Shown here: positions 14,190 to 20,625 of the stretch, one piece after another
Layout of the letters: every line of letters begins with the position of its first letter
How positions within the stretch are numbered: the first letter of the stretch is position 1
NCBI GenBank assembly: GCA_025965815.1
Contig: JAOPWF010000204.1
Span: 1-20,625, forward strand
DNA length: 20,625 nt
Reading direction: 5' to 3'
Origin: Mycobacterium sp.
Lineage (GTDB): Bacteria > Actinomycetota > Actinomycetes > Mycobacteriales > Mycobacteriaceae
Notes under the pieces: model-generated
Databases searched by the model: none
Told to the model about the DNA's origin: nothing
Seen by the model: only the letters and a program-made list of their open reading frames with translations
Program-made: the position numbers and the translations under genes

Positions 14190-15263
14190 TCAGCTTTCCG
14201 CCCTGCGGATGTAGAGCAGCCGGTCGCCGGGTTCGATGGCGTCGACTTCCGGGTCGTCGACGCGCAGCAGCTGACCGTTGCGGACCACGCCGAGGACGAT
14301 GTCGGGCAGGTGCCGCGGGGAGCCGCCGATCTCTTTGGGTTCCACCTCACGCTCGGCGATCGCGAAGCCGGCCTCGGGTGTCAGCAGGTCCTCGATCATC
14401 TCGACCACGCTCGGCGTGGTGGTCGCGATGCCCAGCAGACGACCCGCGGTCTCGGAGGACACCACCACCGAATCCGCACCAGACTGCCGCAGCAGGTGCT
14501 GGTTCTCGGCCTCGCGGATCGATGCGACGATTTTGGCCTTCGGGTTTATCTCGCGTGCGGTCAGCGTGACCAGGACCGCGTTGGCGTCGTCGTTGGTGGC
14601 CACCACGATCGACGAGGCGTGCTGGGCTCCGGCCAGCCGCAGTACCTCCGACTTGGTCGCGTTGCCGTGCACGGTGACCAGTCCCTTCCCGGAGGCGCTG
14701 TCAAGCGCCGAGTGGTCGGTGTCGACGACAACGATGTCCGACGGGGTCACACCGTCGCCGAGCATGGCCGCCACCGCTGTCTTTCCCTTGGTGCCGTAGC
14801 CGATGACGATGGTGTGGTTGCGCACTTTGCTCCTCCAGCGCTGGATCTTCAGTGCCTGTCGGGACTCTTTGGTGAGCGTTTCGACCGTGGTGCCGACCAA
14901 GACGATCAGGAACGCGATCCGCAGTGGTGTGATCAACAGGACGTTGATCAGACGCGCGGACTCGGTGAAGGGGGTGATGTCGCCGTAGCCCGTCGTCGAC
15001 AGCGACACCGTCGCGTAGTACAGGCAGTCCAGGAACGACAGTTGGTCGCCCTGGACATCGCGGTAGCCGTCGCGGTCCAGGTACACGATCAAAACGGCGG
15101 AGAACAGCGCCAGCATTGCGTAGCCGACCCGCCGCCAGATTTTCTGGGCCGGGCTGTCATGCGTCTCGGGAATCTGCAGCACCCCGACCAGCGCATGGTC
15201 GGGCTGGTCGGTCAGCCTCTCCTCGGACTCCGCGAGCCGCCGCCGTAACCTACCTGAGGCCAC
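14190..15263 (-). CDS. TrkA-type potassium channel with RCK domain (Rv3200c-like)
   Basis: A 357-residue two-helix ion channel subunit. It has a cytoplasmic N-terminus (1-45), TM1 about 47-62 (GYAMLALFSAVLIVYL), a pore helix, the selectivity filter TTGYGD (90-95) and TM2 about 105-125. An RCK/TrkA-N Rossmann domain starts IVIGYGTKGKTA (152-163) and carries an acidic residue after the second strand (VVVDTD). A C-terminal TrkA-C-like domain spans about 280-357 (DRLLYIRR). The filter predicts K+ selectivity; RCK domains gate by binding nucleotides or ions, often NAD(H) or ATP. It matches Rv3200c in order and size. The GTG start at 15263 has only a weak ribosome binding site. It is upstream of and coupled to nudC, and divergent from the DoxX-like gene (67 bp). 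Confidence 0.93.
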   Translation of the reverse strand: MASGRLRRRLAESEERLTDQPDHALVGVLQIPETHDSPAQKIWRRVGYAMLALFSAVLIVYLDRDGYRDVQGDQLSFLDCLYYATVSLSTTGYGDITPFTESARLINVLLITPLRIAFLIVLVGTTVETLTKESRQALKIQRWRSKVRNHTIVIGYGTKGKTAVAAMLGDGVTPSDIVVVDTDHSALDSASGKGLVTVHGNATKSEVLRLAGAQHASSIVVATNDDANAVLVTLTAREINPKAKIVASIREAENQHLLRQSGADSVVVSSETAGRLLGIATTTPSVVEMIEDLLTPEAGFAIAEREVEPKEIGGSPRHLPDIVLGVVRNGQLLRVDDPEVDAIEPGDRLLYIRRAES

Positions 15264-15330
15264 AAGGGCCCGTCATCGGTTCACCGCGTAACTTCGCTCT
15301 GCCGCCCGGTGCGCACGACACAATGTAATC

Positions 15331-15729
15331 ATGACGACCACAACACCAGAAGTTCAGCGCAACGCCAGCCAGCTACCCGCCTATCGCATGGGGGGAATCC
15401 TGGTGTTCATGGGCGTCTCGCACTTCGCGGTGCCCAAGCCGTTCGACGACATTGTGCCCGCCGAGCTCCCGGGCAGCGCGCGCTTTTACACGTACGCCTC
15501 GGGTGTGGCCGAGGTGGCGACCGGCGCGCTGCTCTTGACGCCTCGCACCCGGCGTCTCGGTGCGCTCGCGGCGATCGCCCTGTTCCTTTCGGTGTTTCCG
15601 GCCAACGTCAACATGGTGCGGCTGTGGTGGGGCAAGCCGTGGCCGATGCGAGTCGGCGCGATTGCCCGTCTGCCGCTGCAGATCCCGATGATCACGGAGG
15701 CACTGAAGGTGCGTCGCAACGCCCCTTAG
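15331..15729 (+). CDS. DoxX-like small membrane protein
   Basis: A 132-residue hydrophobic protein with about four membrane segments: around 19-34 (RMGGILVFMGVSHFAV), 55-69 (YASGVAEVATGALLL), 76-92 (LGALAAIALFLSVFPAN) and a weaker one near 105-125. The spacing GxxHFxxPxxFxxIVPxxLP, then SGxxE, then PxxRRLGAL is typical of DoxX/DoxX-like proteins, some of which work with thiol and oxidative-stress systems. The specific function here is unknown. The ATG at 15331 has no clear Shine-Dalgarno. Its last 38 bp overlap the end of adnB on the other strand. I do not recall a gene here in M. tuberculosis, so it may be a lineage-specific insertion in an otherwise conserved block. Confidence 0.82.
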   Translation: MTTTTPEVQRNASQLPAYRMGGILVFMGVSHFAVPKPFDDIVPAELPGSARFYTYASGVAEVATGALLLTPRTRRLGALAAIALFLSVFPANVNMVRLWWGKPWPMRVGAIARLPLQIPMITEALKVRRNAP

Positions 15730-18700
15730 GCCGGTTGGGACGGTCGCGCGGGCTGAGGGCACGCCCCCGCAAGAGGGAGGGACCCCCACCCGCTTGCGGG
15801 ACGAGTGCGAGCAGGTCGTCGGGTGCGGGCAACGTGTTCGGAGTGACCGTCTGACCGGTGCGCACGTAGTGGAACGCCGCCCGGACCGACGATTCCGGGC
15901 AGCCCTGCAGCGCGGCCCACGCCAGCCGGTACACCGCGAGCTGAACGGCGGCGGTCCGCTTGGCCTCCGGTGTGTTCGGTGGTTCACCGGTCTTCCAGTC
16001 CACCACCGTGGCGCCGCCGTCGGCGTCGGCGAAGACGGCGTCGATGCGTCCTCGCACAATCGTGTCGCCGACGGCCATCTCGAACGGAACCTCGACGTCG
16101 ACCGGTGTCCGGACCGCCCACGGCGACGCGGCGAACGCCTCCTGCAGTTCGGCCAGCCCGTCACCCTCGGATTGGGCGTCGTCCACCGCTCCGGGCAGGT
16201 CGTCGAGGTCGAAGAGCCGCTCGGCGCCGTAGAACCGCTGCACCCAGTCGTGAAACGCCGTGCCCAGCAGGGCATGCGGGTCGGGGCGCGTCGGCAGCCG
16301 TCGTCGCAGTCGCTGCGCCGCCGCCACCGGATCGCGGCCGAACTCCACCAACGCGCTCACAGACAGCTGACCGGGTGGCACCACCTCGGCCGGCGCGGCG
16401 TCGCGGTTTCGTTCGGCGAGGAGCGCATCGACGTCGGCGGCCCACCCTTCGACGTCCGCGCCGTCGACTACGTGTTTTGTCCGCATCGCCCCGGCGACGA
16501 GAGCAGCCGCCCGTTCGGCGTCATCGCGGCGCTCAGCCAACGGGTCGACGGGCCACATCGCTTCGACAGTCCTGTCCCGCAACGGGTTCGGATCGCCGTC
16601 AGCGGGTGACGGCGTCCAGTGCTCGACAACGCCACACGGGTCGCCCCCGGCCGCCGAGGACTCTATGATGTCCCGGAGCTCGCACAGGAACTCCGAGGGC
16701 CCGCGTGGCTTGCTCTCGGCGGCACCCCAGTGGTGCCCGGACAGCAATAGGGTGTCCTCGGCGCGGGTGATGGCTACGTATAGCAGCCGGCGTTCCTCGT
16801 CGATGCGGCGAAGGTCCAGGGTGCGCTTGTGATCGGCGATCGTGTCGGACAGCCGCTTGCGGTCGTTCACGTCGGACGTGTCCAGCACCGGCACACCGAA
16901 CTGGCCGACGGTGGCGCGGTCACCGCGCAGCAACGGCGGCAGGTCGGCGGCGTCGGTGAGCCATGTCCTCGTTGACGCCGTGGACGGGAATACCCGCGCG
17001 GACAGGTGCGGCACCGCGACCACCTGCCACTCCAGACCCTTGGCGGCGTGCACCGTCAGGATCTGCACCCGGTCGTGGGCGACGGTGATCTCGGCGGGCG
17101 CCAAACCGTTCTCCACGTCCGCCGCGACGTCGAGGAAGCCGAGCAGGCCCTGCGGTGAATTCGGGAAGCGTTCGGCGTAACCGGCCACCACGTCGGCGAA
17201 TGCGTCGAGATGTTCGGTGCCGGCCCAGCCGGCTGTGATGGACCGAGCCGCTCGCACCTCAATGTCGACACCGAGCACGCGGCGGATCTCGGCGAGCAGA
17301 TCCGGCAGCGGATGGCCGAGATGCCCCCGCAGTCCGGTCAATTCACGACCCAACGCGACGACGCGGCGGTAGCCCTCCGGTGAATAGGCAGCCGCCGTAC
17401 CGGGATCACAGATCGCGTCGGCCAGACATGGGGCATCGGCATCCGGGGCGGCGAGAGCGGCGATCTGGTCGGTCGTCATAGCGGCCGACGGCATCCGTGC
17501 GCCGCCGTCGAGTTCGACCGCGCGGCGCCACAGCGCGGCGATGTCCCGGCCGCCGAGCCGCCAGCGTGGGCCGGTGAGCACCCGCATCGCGGCGGCGCCA
17601 GCCTGCGGATCCACCACCAGCCGCAGCATCGCCACCACGTCGGCCACCTCGGTGACCGCCAGCAGACCGGCCAGTCCGACGACCTCGACAGGTACCCCGC
17701 GCGCGGTGAGCGCCTCGGCCATCGGCGCGGCGTCGGCGTTGCGCCGCACCAACACCGCTGCGGTGGGCGGTGCCGCCCCGCCGGCACGCGCCCCGTGATA
17801 GCGCGCAGCGAGATGGTCTGCCACCCACTCCCGTTCGACGGTGACGTCGGACAGCAGCGCGCAGCGGATCGTGCCCGGCTCGGCGCCCGGCCGCGGCCGC
17901 AGTTCCCGCACCGCGACCGACCGGCGTCGTGCCTCCGCGGACACCGCGTTGGCCACGTACAGCGCGCGTGGCGGGTTTCGCCAGCTGGTCCGCAGTTCCA
18001 GCGTGGGCGCCGGGGTACCGTCGGACAGCGAGAAGTCGGTAGTGAACCGAGGCAGGTTGGTGGCCGACGCACCCCGCCAGCCGTAGATGGACTGGATTGG
18101 ATCCCCGACGGCGGTCAGCGCCAACCCGTCGTCCACCCCGCCGCCGAACAGCGCCGACAACGCGACGCGTTGCGCGTGGCCGGTGTCCTGATACTCGTCG
18201 AGCAGCACCACCCGGTAGCGCCGCCGCAACTGCTCCCCCACCTGCGGGTACGCCGATGCCAGCCGGGCGGCCAACGCCATCTGCATGCCGAAGTCCATGG
18301 CCTTCTCGGCGCGTAGACGCTGATGCAGCGCGTCGATGAGCGGCACGAGTTCGGTGCGCTCGGTCTGGGTGGCCAGCATCCGCAGCAACCATTGGCTCGG
18401 GCCGCGGTCGCGCTGGTACGGACCCGCGGGCAGGGTGTGCACCAGCCGCTCGAGTTCGACGTGGGTGTCGAGCAGCTGCTCGGTGTCGACCAGGTGCTCC
18501 GCCAGCTGACCGGACAGCCGCAACACCATCGCGGTCACCGCGGAGGGCGTCCTGTCGGTGCGCAGCTCGCCGGGATAGTCGCTCACGACCCGAAACGCCA
18601 ACTGCCACAACTCGGTCTCGCTGAGCAGTCGGGCGTCGGGCTCGACCGGCTGGGGGCCCCTCCCGCTTGCGGGGGACAGCAGTCCCTGTTCGCGCAGCAA

Positions 18701-19048
18701 CGCACCGGCGAAGGCGTGGTACGTGCTGACGGTGACCTCTCCGCTATCGGTGTTCACCGGCGCCAGGCCGGCACCCGACAGCCGGGCCAGCCGGGAGCGC
18801 ACCCGGCGCAGCAGCTGCCCAGCGGCCTTGCGGGTGAAGGTCAGGCCGAGCACCTGGCCGGGGTCGGCGTACCCGTTGGCGACCAGCCACACCACCCGGG
18901 CCGCCATGGTCTCGGTCTTGCCCGCTCCGGCGCCGGCGATCACCACCAGCGGTCCCGGCGGCGCGCCGATCACCGCCGCCTGCTCGTCGGTCGGCGGGAA
19001 CAGCCCGAGAGCGGCCGCGAGCTCGGCCGGGCTGTACCGGGGCCTCAC
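15692..19048 (-). CDS. adnB: AdnB subunit of the AdnAB helicase-nuclease
   Basis: A 1118-residue fusion of a UvrD-like helicase and a RecB-type nuclease, the motor subunit of the mycobacterial double-strand-break resection machine AdnAB. Helicase motifs: Walker A IAGAGAGKTET (Lys44), motif Ia LGLTFTRKAAGQLLRR, motif II VVLLDEYQDT near 285, motif [31 protein letters not shown], and [14 protein letters not shown]. Nuclease motifs near the C-terminus: LGTAFHDWV (about 930), RGRIDAVF (about 1002), VVDWKTG (about 1016) and QLAVYRLAW. GTG at 19048 shares GTGA with the adnA stop, a 4-nt overlap that implies coupling; the frame runs further upstream inside adnA. Two GC-rich palindromic repeats lie in the gene. 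One encodes SPASGRGPQP near residues 125-134; the other forms the C-terminal tail (QAGGGPSLLRGRALSPR), which extends the protein into the convergent DoxX-like gene. Confidence 0.95.
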   Translation of the reverse strand: MRPRYSPAELAAALGLFPPTDEQAAVIGAPPGPLVVIAGAGAGKTETMAARVVWLVANGYADPGQVLGLTFTRKAAGQLLRRVRSRLARLSGAGLAPVNTDSGEVTVSTYHAFAGALLREQGLLSPASGRGPQPVEPDARLLSETELWQLAFRVVSDYPGELRTDRTPSAVTAMVLRLSGQLAEHLVDTEQLLDTHVELERLVHTLPAGPYQRDRGPSQWLLRMLATQTERTELVPLIDALHQRLRAEKAMDFGMQMALAARLASAYPQVGEQLRRRYRVVLLDEYQDTGHAQRVALSALFGGGVDDGLALTAVGDPIQSIYGWRGASATNLPRFTTDFSLSDGTPAPTLELRTSWRNPPRALYVANAVSAEARRRSVAVRELRPRPGAEPGTIRCALLSDVTVEREWVADHLAARYHGARAGGAAPPTAAVLVRRNADAAPMAEALTARGVPVEVVGLAGLLAVTEVADVVAMLRLVVDPQAGAAAMRVLTGPRWRLGGRDIAALWRRAVELDGGARMPSAAMTTDQIAALAAPDADAPCLADAICDPGTAAAYSPEGYRRVVALGRELTGLRGHLGHPLPDLLAEIRRVLGVDIEVRAARSITAGWAGTEHLDAFADVVAGYAERFPNSPQGLLGFLDVAADVENGLAPAEITVAHDRVQILTVHAAKGLEWQVVAVPHLSARVFPSTASTRTWLTDAADLPPLLRGDRATVGQFGVPVLDTSDVNDRKRLSDTIADHKRTLDLRRIDEERRLLYVAITRAEDTLLLSGHHWGAAESKPRGPSEFLCELRDIIESSAAGGDPCGVVEHWTPSPADGDPNPLRDRTVEAMWPVDPLAERRDDAERAAALVAGAMRTKHVVDGADVEGWAADVDALLAERNRDAAPAEVVPPGQLSVSALVEFGRDPVAAAQRLRRRLPTRPDPHALLGTAFHDWVQRFYGAERLFDLDDLPGAVDDAQSEGDGLAELQEAFAASPWAVRTPVDVEVPFEMAVGDTIVRGRIDAVFADADGGATVVDWKTGEPPNTPEAKRTAAVQLAVYRLAWAALQGCPESSVRAAFHYVRTGQTVTPNTLPAPDDLLALVPQAGGGPSLLRGRALSPRDRPNRPKGRCDAPSVPP
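15764..15800 (+). repeat. GC-rich palindromic repeat, type B, copy 1 (3' end of adnB)
   Basis: The 25 bases 15764-15788 match the minus strand of 18651-18675 at 23 of 25 positions. CCCGCAAG (15766-15773) is also the exact reverse complement of CTTGCGGG (15793-15800), so the unit can fold as a hairpin. It encodes the atypical last part of AdnB. Confidence 0.65.
18651..18675 (-). repeat. GC-rich palindromic repeat, type B, copy 2 (5' part of adnB)
   Basis: Minus strand CCCCCGCAAGCGGG... matches the copy at 15764-15788 with two differences in 25 bases. It contains CCCGC/GCGGG arms. It is translated in frame as part of SPASGRGPQP, lying between well-conserved adnB segments (LREQGLL before, VEPDARLLSETELW after), which suggests an insertion tolerated by the protein. 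Confidence 0.65.
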
Positions 19049-20625
19049 GGCCGCCCCGATCCATTGGCCGCGGCCTGCGCCGGGCAGCTCTGCCGTACCG
19101 GGCAGTGGGTGCAACTGTCGTTGATGCGGGCGATGAACTGCGGGCCCCGGGTGGCGGCGGCCGCGTTCTGCACCAGCGCCCGCCACTCCTCGCGCGCCTC
19201 GGGTGTCAGCGCATCCTGCTCGCGCTCGGTGGCGCCGGCTGCGCCCGGCTTGCCGAGGTAGACCAGGCGGGCGCCGCCGGGCTGATCGCCGTGCGGGAAC
19301 AGACCCTCGGCAACGGCCAACTGATACAGCGCCAACTGCGTGTGCCGCTGCGCGTCGTCCTTGGTGACCGGGCTCGTGCCGGTCTTGATGTCCACCACCA
19401 CCAACCGCCCGGCGCCGTCGCGCTCGAGCCGGTCGATGCGGCCCCGCACCCGCACACCCGGCACGTCGCCGTCGGCCCGGCCCACCACGCCGTCGACGTC
19501 GATCTCCGTGCCGACCTCGGTGAGTTCATGACGGGTCTGTGCACGCCACTGCGCGAAGGTAGACAGCATCGCGCGGTGGCGGGCAAGCTCGTTGTCCGAG
19601 TACCACTTCGATTCGAACGGCAGCTGGTCCCAGATCTTGTCGAGTTCACCGATCACCTGGGTTTCGGTCATGGACGGGTCGGCGACCAGCGCGTGCAGCA
19701 CCGAGCCGATCGCCGAGCGCACATCGCGACCGTCGGATGCGCCGTGACGCTCCAGCAGCCAGCGCAGCGGGCAGTCGTTGAGGGTCTGCACGGTCGACGG
19801 CGACAGCGTCACGACGCGATCGGCGGCGTCATCTGCCGGCCGCAGCGGCTCCTCGGTGCTCACCGGGATCATTCCGTACCACTGGGCGGGATCGGCGCCC
19901 GGCACACCGGCGTGCGCGAGCCGGGCCAATTGCATTGCGGCACAGGCACGTGTCTCGTCGTCGACGGCGTCCGCCGGCGCAGACAGCACCGCGCGCAGCC
20001 TACCGACCAGCGGCGCTGCCGCGAGCACCCGCGGTGCGCGCAGCGGTTGCGCCGCTTCGGCGTCGTCGGGGCCGTCGGTGCTCAGCGGCGCCAGCTCGTG
20101 GAAGAACGCCGACGGCAGCATGGCCTCGTCGCCGCTGTCGCTGTCCACCGCGGTGACGAGTACGCGGTTGCGCGCCCGGCCCAGCGCCGCGACGAGCAGC
20201 CGGCGCTCCTCAGCCAGCAGCGGCGCCCGGCTGGAGACCGCCGTCGACTCGGCCGGGACGGCGACGCCATCGAGTACGTCGACAAGCTGCTGGGTGCCGA
20301 GCACGCCGCCGCGGGGAACGGTGTTGGGCCACAAGCCTTCCTGCAACCCGGCGATGACGACGACGTCCCATTCCCGCCCGAGTGCCGCGTGCGCGCTCAG
20401 CACGGCGACCGCGTCCGGCCGCTCCCGCCGGTCCCGCGCCGCGGTGTGCAGCTGCAGCGCGACGACGTGGTCGATCAGGCCGGGCAACGACGCACCCGCG
20501 GTGCGGGACACGTACTGCTCGGCGATGTCGAACAGGGCGGTCACCGCGTCGAGGTCGCGGTCGGCCTGCGCGCCGGCCGGGCCGCCGCGCTCGCTGGCCG
20601 CCACCCAGCGTCGCTGCAGTCCGGA
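19045..20625 (-). CDS. adnA: AdnA subunit of the AdnAB helicase-nuclease (C-terminal half, runs off right edge)
   Basis: The last 526 residues of AdnA; the start lies beyond the window. The visible part begins in the helicase C-terminal region: EWDVVVIAGLQEGLWPN and EERRLLVAALGRARNRVLVT (motif VI-like). The RecB-family nuclease follows: IGSVLHALV, VRGRIDRLERD, VVVDIKTG and QLALYQLA, with Asp and Lys of the D...DxK centre present. Cysteines typical of an AddB-like 4Fe-4S nuclease are visible: LNDCPLRWLL (about fragment residue 285) and CTHCPVRQSC close to the C-terminus. The N-terminal ATPase motifs cannot be judged. Its stop overlaps the adnB start by 4 nt, so the two subunits form an operon, matching Rv3202c-Rv3201c. 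The frame continues unbroken to base 20625. Confidence 0.94.
   Translation of the reverse strand, partial: SGLQRRWVAASERGGPAGAQADRDLDAVTALFDIAEQYVSRTAGASLPGLIDHVVALQLHTAARDRRERPDAVAVLSAHAALGREWDVVVIAGLQEGLWPNTVPRGGVLGTQQLVDVLDGVAVPAESTAVSSRAPLLAEERRLLVAALGRARNRVLVTAVDSDSGDEAMLPSAFFHELAPLSTDGPDDAEAAQPLRAPRVLAAAPLVGRLRAVLSAPADAVDDETRACAAMQLARLAHAGVPGADPAQWYGMIPVSTEEPLRPADDAADRVVTLSPSTVQTLNDCPLRWLLERHGASDGRDVRSAIGSVLHALVADPSMTETQVIGELDKIWDQLPFESKWYSDNELARHRAMLSTFAQWRAQTRHELTEVGTEIDVDGVVGRADGDVPGVRVRGRIDRLERDGAGRLVVVDIKTGTSPVTKDDAQRHTQLALYQLAVAEGLFPHGDQPGGARLVYLGKPGAAGATEREQDALTPEAREEWRALVQNAAAATRGPQFIARINDSCTHCPVRQSCPAQAAANGSGRP

Noticed and set aside
19049..19186. N-terminal extension of AdnB into adnA
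   Set aside because: Out-of-frame reading of the end of adnA; the GTGA overlap at 19045-19048 is the natural junction.
1..20625. CRISPR array, rRNA, insertion sequence, toxin-antitoxin pair or a new multigene system
   Set aside because: No regularly spaced repeats, rRNA sequence, transposase or paired small genes were seen. Outside the first 2 kb the genes belong to known conserved mycobacterial families, apart from the DoxX-like gene, which I do not place in the M. tuberculosis block.

Overview
The window looks like a chromosome segment of a high-GC actinobacterium, almost certainly a mycobacterium (Mycobacterium/Mycolicibacterium). From about 2 kb to the right edge it carries, in order, genes recognisable as the M. 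tuberculosis Rv3193c to Rv3202c block: a UPF0182 membrane protein, a PDZ/Lon-like protease, a zincin-like protein, an E1-like cyclodehydratase-type protein, an ABC1 kinase, whiB7, uvrD2, mycoredoxin, nudC, a TrkA-type potassium channel, and adnB/adnA. A small DoxX-like gene sits between the channel gene and adnB. Species was not determined.

Region 1 (1-2000) is accessory and decayed. It holds the 3' end of a tyrosine integrase, facing the 3' end of an initiator tRNA gene, which is the usual layout of an integrated element at a tRNA. Next come a remnant of a FAD-linked oxidase, the N-terminal DNA-binding domain of a SARP/AfsR-type regulator, and a NAD(P)-binding protein gene. The integrase, the oxidase and the NAD(P)-binding gene contain four apparent one-base losses between them. 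The SARP piece is cut off at the oxidase remnant.

Region 2 (2-10 kb) holds intact housekeeping-like genes. Two minus-strand envelope genes (UPF0182, PDZ/Lon-like) diverge from a plus-strand series: the zincin-like protein, the E1-like protein and the ABC1 kinase.

Region 3 (9.96-10.69 kb) is the whiB7 antibiotic-response locus with a leader of about 380 nt. The leader shows a WhiB7-type promoter, a 66-codon upstream ORF with a strong ribosome binding site, an intrinsic terminator ahead of whiB7, and an 8-base segment near the end of the uORF able to pair with the terminator's 5' arm. This is a ribosome-controlled attenuator that can be read from the sequence.

Region 4 (10.7-20.6 kb) is a genome-maintenance and redox cluster: UvrD2 helicase, mycoredoxin, NudC, a potassium channel whose stop is 2 nt from the nudC start, and the AdnAB recombination helicase-nuclease (adnA continues past the right edge).

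Scattered through regions 2 and 4 are short GC-rich palindromic repeats in two related pairs. Three of the four copies lie in frame inside coding sequence, and one appears to have rewritten the end of adnB so that it overlaps the convergent DoxX-like gene. No CRISPR array, rRNA, insertion sequence or convincing new multigene system was seen. The most interesting items are the whiB7 attenuator, the palindromic repeats and the decayed integrase/tRNA junction.
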